Translations under genes and position numbers: made by a program | From: an uncultured Caulobacter sp. | Lineage (GTDB): Bacteria > Pseudomonadota > Alphaproteobacteria > Caulobacterales > Caulobacteraceae | DNA length: 47,697 nt | Assembly: GCA_913776195.1 (NCBI GenBank) | Contig: CAJYMH010000001.1 | Span: forward strand, 1-47,697 | Direction: 5' to 3' | Notes under the pieces: generated by a model | Database searches by the model: none | The model's input: the letters and a program-made list of their open reading frames with translations, nothing else | Told to the model about the DNA's origin: nothing | In this document: positions 1 to 7,903 of the stretch, piece by piece | Layout: the number at the start of each line of letters is the position of its first letter | Position numbering within the stretch: position 1 is the stretch's first letter

Positions 1-45
1 AGTTGAGTTGATGGGCTCGCCTTGGAGGGCCCATGATCCACATCG

Positions 46-2091
46 TCACCGCCGACAATCGCCACCTCTACACGACCCAGCTTTGGCAGATGCACCAAGA
101 GCGCAGACGCCAGTGCGTCGGACTCGCTCGCCCGGACAGGCGGCCTCTCCCGCCGCGGCGCGCGCGGCGACTTCCTCGTAGAAGCGCTTGGCGGCGTCAC
201 GTCCCCAGGTCGTGCCACGGTGCCACTGCGGCACCATGGTCGCCGGCATCGTGTCGGCGATCCCCGCCGGCGCCGGCGTGGTGGCGGCGATCAGGTCCCG
301 GGTGCGGCGGTAGTAGTCCTCCTGCTCGTTGACGAGGTTCATCACCTCCAAGAAACGAGCCATCTGGAACTTGCGCCCGGTGACGGCCTCCAGTCGGGCG
401 ATGCTTTCGGACAGTTGAGCGGTCATTAGATCCAACCGCTCGGGCTCGAGAGTCTGCTCCCAACGCTCCGGCAGATCATTCCACCAGTCGGTTGGGATGT
501 CCCACCGGCTATCGATGGTTCTGGGGAACGACAGCAGGGTCGCGTCGGTCTCGCGGGCCCAGGCCTCGAAAAGCTTGGTTCCGGCGTCGGAAGCGGCGGT
601 CAGGGACAGGATGTCGGGCTTGGGCAGGCCGCCCCAGGCGCCGCTGGCCGGGTCTGGATCCAGCGCGGCGGCGAGCCCTTGGGCGCTATAGCCCTCGACG
701 TCAGCGGGATAGTCCGCCGCGCGCAGGAGCGCGTTGTGCCGCCGTCCATGCTGCTTGGCCGCTACGATAGAGGCCCACCACTGATTGACCACATAGGGCA
801 CATCCATGGCGCGCAGGATTTCCTGCGGGGCGTCGGCGTTGACGACGGCGAAGGGGCCGCCTTCAGCGCGCGCGCGGACATCGGCGAACCAGTCGCGCTG
901 CCAGGCGCCGAAGTCGGACGTCGAGGCCAGCGTCTTCCTACTGCGGCGACCATCACCCTGGGCCTCTGGACGTGGCGCCTTTGGTGTTGCGGCATGCGCA
1001 CCAGACGCCGGCTGAGGGGCGTCCTCTCGCTTACCGTTCCAGAAATCCGCCAGGTCCGCGGCGAGCTGCTCGGCCGCTTCCGCATCCGGCGCCGCGCCGA
1101 CCTTCAATCGCAGGAGTGGAACGCCCAGCGGCTCCAACGCGCGAGCAAGCTCATGCACATCCCACGGCGCGGACTCCTCGCCGATCATGCGCAGATGGAT
1201 CACGGCGTCGACGCCCAGACTCTCGGCTTGTTCGACCAACCGCTCTGCGCGTTCGCGGCTCGACTGACGCGGAGAACCTGAAGGCGGTTTGCGCCAGCGC
1301 GCCAGGAGGGATTCAAAGGGATCACCCGCCTCATCGAGGTCGCGTTCGGCGATCGGCCCGCCCCACAGATGATCCTCGCCGACCACGATGCAGCCGCTCG
1401 CTTCGATCAGGGCGTACAGCGCGCTGGTCTCTTGCGGCGCGCCAGTGACGAGCACCCTTCGACCGTCAAGCGGCGAAGCGCTTGCGTATCGCTCCGCCGC
1501 CTGGCTGATCAGGCGTTCACCTTCCGCGATTGGCACGCTTCCCAGGGTGGCGATCAGGTCGAGCGCCTCAACCCCGCTCATCTTGGGCTGCGGTCCCGCG
1601 CGCTGCGCCAGAAGCTGTCGAAGGCTTCTTCGCTGAACGTTGGCGCGCACGATCTCGACTGAAAGCGCTCCCCTTTCGACAGGCTTGCCATTCACCCTTT
1701 CCAGCCAGGCGATGAACTGAGCGAGTCGAGCGCGATTATAGGCGAGCGTCGGGACATCATCGCCGTACTGCGCGTCCAAGAACGCCACCGGCGCTGAAAC
1801 GCCCCGGCCCAGACGGTCCAGCTCCCGCAGCACCGAGAACAGCTGCGCATCCTCAACGCAACCATGCGAAAGCGCGACACCGGCCAAGGCGCCGCCTGCC
1901 TGAGCCGCCATCAGTTCCGCGATCAGCGCCTGGGTTCTTGGGGTCTGGCTCGCCAGCGACGGATGCGCTGCAGCCCGAGTCCAATCGCGCACGTCAGCGA
2001 TGATGCGGACCGGCTCCAGACCAGCGGCCCGCACGAGTTCGGCGGGTACGTCGATCCCGACGGTGGCGACGATGCTGGGAGCCTGAGCCAT
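46..2091 (-). CDS. Fused 2-hydroxyacyl-CoA dehydratase-like protein (HgdB/FldC fold, two copies), possibly frameshifted at C-terminus
   Basis: 681 residues with two tandem domains of the 2-hydroxyacyl-CoA dehydratase/benzoyl-CoA reductase subunit family, roughly residues 5-355 and 395-650, joined by an Ala/Pro/Arg-rich linker. Family subunits normally hold a [4Fe-4S] cluster through conserved cysteines. Here I find only two cysteines before residue ~645 (C78 in SHGC and C234 in EASGC). The usual KFCDP-like position reads RMIGEES and the second-half TCD-like position reads TAASDAG. The gene is translationally coupled (TGATG) to the upstream CoA-transferase. The last ~30 residues are Arg/Cys-rich and look out of frame, while another reverse frame stays open to the window edge. 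The fold assignment is by recognition; a canonical radical dehydratase activity is doubtful given the missing ligands and the aerobic setting. Confidence 0.7.
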   Translation of the reverse strand: MAQAPSIVATVGIDVPAELVRAAGLEPVRIIADVRDWTRAAAHPSLASQTPRTQALIAELMAAQAGGALAGVALSHGCVEDAQLFSVLRELDRLGRGVSAPVAFLDAQYGDDVPTLAYNRARLAQFIAWLERVNGKPVERGALSVEIVRANVQRRSLRQLLAQRAGPQPKMSGVEALDLIATLGSVPIAEGERLISQAAERYASASPLDGRRVLVTGAPQETSALYALIEASGCIVVGEDHLWGGPIAERDLDEAGDPFESLLARWRKPPSGSPRQSSRERAERLVEQAESLGVDAVIHLRMIGEESAPWDVHELARALEPLGVPLLRLKVGAAPDAEAAEQLAADLADFWNGKREDAPQPASGAHAATPKAPRPEAQGDGRRSRKTLASTSDFGAWQRDWFADVRARAEGGPFAVVNADAPQEILRAMDVPYVVNQWWASIVAAKQHGRRHNALLRAADYPADVEGYSAQGLAAALDPDPASGAWGGLPKPDILSLTAASDAGTKLFEAWARETDATLLSFPRTIDSRWDIPTDWWNDLPERWEQTLEPERLDLMTAQLSESIARLEAVTGRKFQMARFLEVMNLVNEQEDYYRRTRDLIAATTPAPAGIADTMPATMVPQWHRGTTWGRDAAKRFYEEVAARAAAGEAACPGERVRRTGVCALGASAKAGSCRGGDCRR

Positions 2092-3338
2092 CAGATGACG
2101 CCGTCCTGCTTAAGGGCGGCGATCCGGTCGTTGTCGTAGCCGAGGATTTCGCCATAAACCCCCGCATTATGCTCGCCCACGGCCACCGGCAGCACCGGAT
2201 CGAAGGAGGCTTCCGCCTCCGAGAAGCGGATCGGCACCCCGGCCGTCATCAGGCCCGCGCCGTCATCATAGGAAGGGTGGGACACTGGCATCGTCTCGCC
2301 GCGCGCCACGACTCGGGGGTCGAGCAGACCCTCCGTCGGTTGTCGTACTGGAGCGGCCGGCACGCCCTCGGCCTCCAGTGCGGCCACTACGTGATCGAGC
2401 GGCAGGTGACTCGACCAGGCCTCGATAAGGGCTTCCAGTTCGCGGGCGTTGGCCACGCGACGATCACGGGTTGAGAAACGTTCGTCCTGAGCGAGCTCGG
2501 ACGTCCCCATGGCGCGGAACAGGCCGCTGGCCAGTCCGTCGTGCACAGCCACCACCGCCACGTAGCCATCGGCGCATTTGAAGACGCCGAAGGGCGATAG
2601 GCGCTGGACGGTAAGGCCGGTTCGCGCGGGGAGACCCGCGATGGCCATGGCCTGCCAGTTCTCGATGGCCACGAAGGAGGTGAGCGCTCCCAGCATCGAT
2701 ACATCGACCCGCTGGCCGACGCCCGTCTGATGGCGCTGATTGACGGCGGCCAGGATGCCGATGACGCCAAACACCGGCGCCAGCATATCGGCCATGGGAA
2801 TGCCGATCCGCACAGGCGGCTCGCCTGCTCCGCCGCTGGTATACATCGCCCCGCTCAAAGCCTGGATCAACACATCCATGGCCTTGCTGCCCTCGGCGAC
2901 ATCGGCGCCAAAACCGCTAAGCGAGCAGTAGATGATACCTGGATTGACGGCGCGCGCGGCTTCGTAGCCTACGCCCAAGCGATCGGCCGTGCCGCTGGTG
3001 AAATTCTCAACCACGATGTCGGCGCCGCGCACCAGATCCGCGAAGACCTCCCTGGCCTGAGGGTGCTTCAGATTGAGGCTAACCCCCCGCTTCCCTCGCG
3101 CGCGGGTCAGATGGGATATGGAAAGATCGTCGTCGTGACGCTTCTCCACAGTCACGCCATCACGGCCGACATAGGGGCTGTTGTCACGCGCCAGATCTCC
3201 GCCCCGCGGATCCTCGACCTTGATGACCGTCGCGCCGAGGCCTGCCAGCAGCAAGGTGGCGTAAGGGCCGGCCAAGGCGCGGGTCAGGTCGATGACCCGC
3301 AGGCCTTCAAGGGGGCGGGGAGCAGTGGTCTTGGTCAA
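2091..3338 (-). CDS. CaiB/BaiF class III CoA-transferase
   Basis: Transfers CoA between acyl-CoA donors and carboxylic acids in the cytosol. The N-terminus carries the family signature LEGLRVIDLTRALAGPYAT followed by GATVIKVEDPRGGD. Further on are the ENFTSGTADRLGVGY segment, LIQALSGAMY and the RVDVSMLGAL helix, all typical of formyl-CoA or carnitine CoA-transferase relatives. I chose a TTG start (MTKTTAPRPLEG..., 415 aa) because it puts the N-terminus at the usual family distance. An ATG at 3416 would add 26 residues with no ribosome-binding site or resemblance to the family. The stop overlaps the start of the dehydratase-like gene, as in the CoA-transferase plus dehydratase pairs of anaerobic hydroxyacid fermenters. 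The acid substrate is unknown. It is divergent from the secreted hydrolase across a large palindromic operator. Confidence 0.88.
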   Translation of the reverse strand: MTKTTAPRPLEGLRVIDLTRALAGPYATLLLAGLGATVIKVEDPRGGDLARDNSPYVGRDGVTVEKRHDDDLSISHLTRARGKRGVSLNLKHPQAREVFADLVRGADIVVENFTSGTADRLGVGYEAARAVNPGIIYCSLSGFGADVAEGSKAMDVLIQALSGAMYTSGGAGEPPVRIGIPMADMLAPVFGVIGILAAVNQRHQTGVGQRVDVSMLGALTSFVAIENWQAMAIAGLPARTGLTVQRLSPFGVFKCADGYVAVVAVHDGLASGLFRAMGTSELAQDERFSTRDRRVANARELEALIEAWSSHLPLDHVVAALEAEGVPAAPVRQPTEGLLDPRVVARGETMPVSHPSYDDGAGLMTAGVPIRFSEAEASFDPVLPVAVGEHNAGVYGEILGYDNDRIAALKQDGVI

Positions 3339-3435
3339 GGCGATATTCCAGGTTGCCGAGTCCCGAGCGTGCGTCGATCGCACCCCTCGCAGGTCCACGG
3401 CGTGAGACGCCATCAAGCGGGCGTCGACCGTTCAA

Positions 3436-3472
3436 GTCAACAAATAGTTCGACAGACAAACTATCTGTTGAC
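3436..3472. promoter_or_regulatory. Large inverted-repeat operator in divergent promoter
   Basis: Left arm GTCAACAAATAGTT (3436-3449) and right arm AACTATCTGTTGAC (3459-3472) are inverted copies matching at 13 of 14 positions around a 9-base spacer. The site sits between the divergent CoA-transferase and secreted hydrolase genes. A diverged copy lies upstream of the TonB receptor at 5022-5057. It is probably the binding site of one of the cluster's MarR proteins; that assignment is inference. Confidence 0.7.
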
Positions 3473-3532
3473 GCACCGATCATGGAGATGCAGCTTTGTG
3501 ACACATGGGCCGAAAGAGCCGTGGAGGACGCC

Positions 3533-4999
3533 ATGACCTTGCGACGCTGCCTTATGACGGGCGCAGTAATGCTCATGCTTGTCGCGGGGTCCGCACAGGC
3601 CGCCCCGGCGACAGCGCTCGCCCAGATCGCCAAGGCCGCGCCCGTCACATCTCAAGACCCGATGTGGAGTGATCCGGCGCCCCCCGGCTCCGAAGCCGCC
3701 GCGCGCCTCGCCGACCTAGGCTATGTGCGTGAAGAAGTCTTTCTGACCGGCACGGCCGGCGGCTGGCGAGCTGGGCCGGAAGGAGCAATAAGAACCCGCC
3801 CCTCGCAGACGCCATACACCACGCGCCTGGTGGTCATCCGCCCCGCCGCGTCCGCGCGGTTCTCAGGCCGTGTTCATCTAGTCCCGATTCACCCCTCACT
3901 GGGCGACACTCCGTGGGAGTGGGCGGCGCCTCATGTGCTGGCCAATGGGGACGCCTTCGTGGCCGTGATGATAGGCGGCGACGCCCCCTCCCGTGCATCG
4001 GCCGCCGCCGGGCGTCAGATGTCGGCCCCGCTGGTTCTCAAGCCCTTCAATGGGCAACGCTACGGTGCGATCAATTGGCCAAATGACGACAGCGCGCGTT
4101 GGGAGGCCTTCAGCCAGACCGCCGCAAGTCTCAAACAGGACGACGCGATTCTCGGCGTCCGGGCCAAGCGGATCTATGCTTCCGGCTGGTCCTTCACCGG
4201 CAGCTTTCTGCGCACCTTCATCAATGAAGGCTTCCATGATCTGGCTCGCGGCGCTTCCGGCGAGCCGCTCATAGATGGCTATCTGATCGGCATCTCGGCA
4301 GGCGGTTTCATCGCCGGCTACGTCCCGCTCGACAGCCTGTCGCCGGTGCGCCCCATCAAGGACCCCGTCAGGTCATTGAAGGCTATTGATGCGCCCGTCA
4401 TCGAACTGATGAGTCAGAACGAGGCCCTGACCAACACTGGGCCGCAGCCTCCGAACAAGGATTCCGCCAAGGGCGGGCATCGCCTTTACGAGCTGGGCGG
4501 TCTGACGCACGGTGACGGGCTTCGCTCGACGCCGGCGCCGGCTAACGCCTGCCCATATGGCCACAGCGATGTGCCCATGAGCCATTTCGCCCGGGGAACC
4601 CTTACGAAGCTCGAAGCCTGGGTAGAGCGCGGCGCGCCGCCCACGCCGACCAAACGGATCGCACGCAATACCGACGGACGTCTGGCGCAGGATGCTTATG
4701 GCAATGTCGTCGGCGGCCTGCGATCGGCGCAACTCGAAGTCCCGCTAGCCGCCTACATCGAGCCCGTAGAACAAGCATGCGCGCCCCGGGCGGGCCCGTC
4801 GGGCGCTTATCTGGCGATCCGAAAGGTTCCCTTGGAGCGCAGGACGCTTGATCAGCTTTATCCCGACGGTCGGGAAGGCTTTCTCACCAAATTCGACACG
4901 GCGCTCGAAGGCCTGAAAGCTGCAGGGTGGCTGTCGACGGACGACGCTAGTGAACAGGCCGTTCAAGCGCGTGCCAACGCCGCTTTGGCCTTTCAGTAG
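3533..4999 (+). CDS. Secreted alpha/beta hydrolase (Abhydrolase_10-like)
   Basis: 488 residues. A signal peptide covers about residues 1-24 (hydrophobic core followed by AQA-A), so it acts outside the cytoplasm. It resembles the 'alpha/beta hydrolase domain' family whose nucleophile elbow is GxSxxG followed by FLRT; here SGWSFTGSFLRTFIN places the nucleophile at S220. The conserved EGFHD segment and a late GLTHGDG histidine segment follow. GGAGG at 3523-3527 supports the ATG at 3533 over an earlier in-frame start. It is the first gene of a rightward group with the TonB receptor and the CocE-like hydrolase, and its promoter holds the 37-base inverted repeat. Likely an esterase or lactonase on the locus substrate; the substrate is unknown. 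Confidence 0.78.
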   Translation: MTLRRCLMTGAVMLMLVAGSAQAAPATALAQIAKAAPVTSQDPMWSDPAPPGSEAAARLADLGYVREEVFLTGTAGGWRAGPEGAIRTRPSQTPYTTRLVVIRPAASARFSGRVHLVPIHPSLGDTPWEWAAPHVLANGDAFVAVMIGGDAPSRASAAAGRQMSAPLVLKPFNGQRYGAINWPNDDSARWEAFSQTAASLKQDDAILGVRAKRIYASGWSFTGSFLRTFINEGFHDLARGASGEPLIDGYLIGISAGGFIAGYVPLDSLSPVRPIKDPVRSLKAIDAPVIELMSQNEALTNTGPQPPNKDSAKGGHRLYELGGLTHGDGLRSTPAPANACPYGHSDVPMSHFARGTLTKLEAWVERGAPPTPTKRIARNTDGRLAQDAYGNVVGGLRSAQLEVPLAAYIEPVEQACAPRAGPSGAYLAIRKVPLERRTLDQLYPDGREGFLTKFDTALEGLKAAGWLSTDDASEQAVQARANAALAFQ

Positions 5000-5021
5000 C
5001 ACTTGCCAAGCCATTGGTTCG

Positions 5022-5057
5022 CATAACATACTATTTGCGTACAGACTGTTTGTTTAC
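5022..5057. promoter_or_regulatory. Second copy of the cluster operator, upstream of the TonB receptor
   Basis: Left arm CATAACATACTAT (5022-5034) and right arm ACTGTTTGTTTAC (5045-5057) form an imperfect inverted repeat of the same layout and length as the 3436-3472 site. On the reverse strand it reads GTAAACAAACAGT against GTCAACAAATAGT at the first site. It lies about 65 bases before the receptor start. Confidence 0.55.
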
Positions 5058-5120
5058 CCAAACCAAAAAATAGAACCGCCGCCGGCTACTGACCGAGCGG
5101 CAGCGCTGGAGGGCGCCCCT

Positions 5121-7811
5121 ATGACGAAGACCATCCGCAACGGACGCCACAAGTGCGTCTCTCTTCTGGCGCTCGCCGCCGCGCTCGGCTCGACAACGGC
5201 CGCCATTGCGCAGGAAGAGGCGCAACTGGAAGAGGTCATCGTCACAGGCACCAGCATCCGCGGCGTCGCCGCAGCAGGGTCGCCGACCGTCGGCGTCGAT
5301 CTGGAGCAGATCAAGGCAAGTGGCGCGGCCACGGTGGCGGACGCCGCCCGCACCTTGCCGCAGGTGTTCAACATCGGCGCCGATGAAAGCCGCAGCACTT
5401 TTACTGGGGGCGCCCAGGACGCCGCGGCGAACGCCACGGCGGTTCGTGCGGTCAACCTACGGGGCATTGGTCCGGAAGCGACTCTCCTGCTGCTCAACGG
5501 CCGCCGCCTGGCGCCCAACGGCGTGATCAAGGCCATCGCCGACGTCGATCAAATCCCCGCCGCGGCGTTGCAACGGATTGAGGTCGTCACCGACGGCGCC
5601 TCAGCCATCTATGGTTCGGACGCGGTGGCGGGGGTGGTCAATCTGATCACCCGCCGCAACTTCGACGGCGCCGAGACGACCGCCCGCTACGGCTTCGCCG
5701 ACGCCGTCGAGCAATTCCAGTTCAGCCAGACTTTCGGCAAGTCCTGGGACGGCGGCGGGCTGTTCTTCGTCTACGAGCACAATGAGCGTGGCCAGCTTCT
5801 GGGCCGCGACCGCGATTTCACGAGCCAGGACCGCACCGCTCGCGGCGGCTCGGACGCCCGGCCCTTCACCGCGGCTCCGGGCAATCTGGTGATCGGCGGG
5901 GTACGCTACGCCCTGCCGGCCGGCAATGGCGTCGGCGTCAATGCCTCCGCCCTGCAGCCCGGAACCGCCAATCGCTTCGACGAGGCGGCCGACGCGGCGC
6001 TGCTGCCCAAGCAGAACCGCGACACCATCCTGTTCAACGCCCATCACGATATCGATGACCGGCTGGATGTTTGGTACGAGGGTTTCTACACGCGCCGCAC
6101 CTACGACCTGGCCGCTCCGCCTGCTTTATTCTCGCTGGCCGTGACCAACGCCAATCCGTGGTTCGTCGCCCCTGCGGGCGTGACCTCCGCGACCGTGGAA
6201 TACCGACTGACCGACGACCTCGATCCTAACTCGAGCGGCTTTGAGAACGCCCAGCAGCATGCGGTCGGCTTCAATTTCGACCTGGGCGCGGACTGGCGTC
6301 TGTCCGGCTATGTCGACCACAGCATGAGCCGCGGCTTCCAGGACCGCAAAAGCGTCCTCAACAACGCCGCCCTGACCGCGGCCCTGCGCAGCACCAACCC
6401 GGCCACCGCCTTCAACCCGTTCGGCGACGGCACCTTCAACCGCACTAACAATGCGGCCCTGCTCGACATCATCGACGCCAACCGTGCGACCTGGGGCACC
6501 AACATCGCCCAGGACTTCTCCCTGCGCGCGGACGGTCCGCTGTTCTCCTTGCCGGCTGGGCAGGTGCGAATGGCGGTGGGCGCGGAGTATCACGACAACA
6601 CGTTCAAGCAGACGCTGGAAGCCACCAACGTACTGGCCAGCGGCGCTGCGACCTACAAAGTCATTCGCAACGCCCGGCAGATCAAATCGCTCTACGGCGA
6701 ACTGTTCATTCCGTTGATCGGCGGCGAGAACGCCCTGCCCGGCGTGGCCAAACTCGATCTCTCCCTGGCCGCCCGCCGCGAGACGTTCTCGGACTTCGGC
6801 GCGACCACCAATCCCAAGATCGGGGTAATCTATTCACCCGGCTTCGACCTGACGTTCCGCGCCACCTACGGCACCTCCTTCCGCGCTCCGTCGCTGGTCG
6901 ACAGCGCTGACCAGATCAAGAACATCTTCATCCAGAACATCACCGACCCGACCTCGTCGACGGGGACCACCCGAGGGCTGTTCACCAACGGCGGCAACAA
7001 CGGCCTGGGTCCGGAGACCGCTAAGACCTGGTCGGCGGGTTTCGACTGGCAGCCGCAAGCGGCCCTTGACGGCCTGAACGTTTCGGCGACCTGGTACAAG
7101 ATCGCCTATGAAAACCGCATCGATGTGACGCCGGCCTCAGCCCTCACCCAGGGTACGGTATATTCGGCCTTCGTCACCCGCCGCCCCGCTGCGTCGGATG
7201 CGGCCGCCACCGCCGCCTTCAACGCCCTGGTCGCTCAGGCCCTCGCCAGCCCGGACCTGCAGAACCCGGTCGAGCCGATCAGCAACATCAACGTTTTGAT
7301 CGACGGCCGCCGTCAGAACCTCGGGCAGTTGGAGCAGCAGGGTCTGGACGTGGCCGTGATCTACGACTTCGACACCACGTTCGGACGCTGGCGGGTGGGC
7401 GCCGACGTTAGCAAGGTTCTGAAGCTGGAGCGCCGCACCACCGTCAGCACCCCTTGGCAGGACGTGCTCGACACCTTCGGCAATCCGGTTGATCTGCGGG
7501 TGCGCGGCGCCCTGGGTTGGCGCATGGGCGGGTTCAGCGCAAACGCCTTCGCCAACTATACCGACAGCTACACCAACACGGCCATCACCCCGAACGTGAA
7601 GGTCAAGAGCCAGACGACGATCGACATGACCGGTTCCTACACCTTCCCCGAAGGAAACGGCTGGACGGACGGCGTGCGGCTGTCGGTGAACGCTATCAAC
7701 GTCTTCGATGAGGATCCGCCGATCGTCCTGAACGGCACCTTCTCCTGGGACAGCCAGATGGCCTCGGCGCTCGGACGTTTCGTTTCGTTCGAAATATCCA
7801 AGGCCTGGTAG
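5121..7811 (+). CDS. TonB-dependent outer-membrane receptor
   Basis: 896 residues. A signal peptide ends near residue 31 (AAIAQ), followed by a TonB box-like stretch EEVIVTGTSI. The plug domain spans about 40-170 with VNLRGIGPEATLLLLNGRRLAPNG and the IEVVTDGASAIYGSDAVAGVVN motif. The 22-strand barrel fills the rest and ends in an aromatic-rich strand (FVSFEISKAW). Such receptors take up bulky substrates across the outer membrane using TonB energy. GGAGGG at about 5108 supports this ATG. It lies between two exported hydrolases and has its own copy of the cluster operator, so the cargo is probably the substrate or a product of those hydrolases. Cargo cannot be read from the sequence. Confidence 0.95.
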   Translation: MTKTIRNGRHKCVSLLALAAALGSTTAAIAQEEAQLEEVIVTGTSIRGVAAAGSPTVGVDLEQIKASGAATVADAARTLPQVFNIGADESRSTFTGGAQDAAANATAVRAVNLRGIGPEATLLLLNGRRLAPNGVIKAIADVDQIPAAALQRIEVVTDGASAIYGSDAVAGVVNLITRRNFDGAETTARYGFADAVEQFQFSQTFGKSWDGGGLFFVYEHNERGQLLGRDRDFTSQDRTARGGSDARPFTAAPGNLVIGGVRYALPAGNGVGVNASALQPGTANRFDEAADAALLPKQNRDTILFNAHHDIDDRLDVWYEGFYTRRTYDLAAPPALFSLAVTNANPWFVAPAGVTSATVEYRLTDDLDPNSSGFENAQQHAVGFNFDLGADWRLSGYVDHSMSRGFQDRKSVLNNAALTAALRSTNPATAFNPFGDGTFNRTNNAALLDIIDANRATWGTNIAQDFSLRADGPLFSLPAGQVRMAVGAEYHDNTFKQTLEATNVLASGAATYKVIRNARQIKSLYGELFIPLIGGENALPGVAKLDLSLAARRETFSDFGATTNPKIGVIYSPGFDLTFRATYGTSFRAPSLVDSADQIKNIFIQNITDPTSSTGTTRGLFTNGGNNGLGPETAKTWSAGFDWQPQAALDGLNVSATWYKIAYENRIDVTPASALTQGTVYSAFVTRRPAASDAAATAAFNALVAQALASPDLQNPVEPISNINVLIDGRRQNLGQLEQQGLDVAVIYDFDTTFGRWRVGADVSKVLKLERRTTVSTPWQDVLDTFGNPVDLRVRGALGWRMGGFSANAFANYTDSYTNTAITPNVKVKSQTTIDMTGSYTFPEGNGWTDGVRLSVNAINVFDEDPPIVLNGTFSWDSQMASALGRFVSFEISKAW

Positions 7812-7851
7812 GCCGCGTCTCAACTCCCCCTATCCTACCCCGGAAAAACTC

Positions 7852-7885
7852 GGCGGCGGCGTGAGGTCATTCTCGCTCCGCCGCC
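7852..7885 (+). terminator. Intercistronic hairpin after the TonB receptor
   Basis: Fourteen-base arms (7852-7865 and 7872-7885) pair at 12 of 14 positions around GTCATT, with the outer eight bases a perfect GGCGGCGG/CCGCCGCC match. ATCTTCT follows, which is only a weak T tract. It lies 40 bases after the receptor and 18 before the hydrolase start, so it may terminate part of the transcripts or protect the receptor mRNA. Confidence 0.5.
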
Positions 7886-7903
7886 ATCTTCTAGGAACGC
7901 TTG

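Noticed and set aside
7137..7823. 228-residue minus-strand frame inside the TonB receptor
   Set aside because: Val/Gly/Arg-rich shadow of a well-supported receptor gene.
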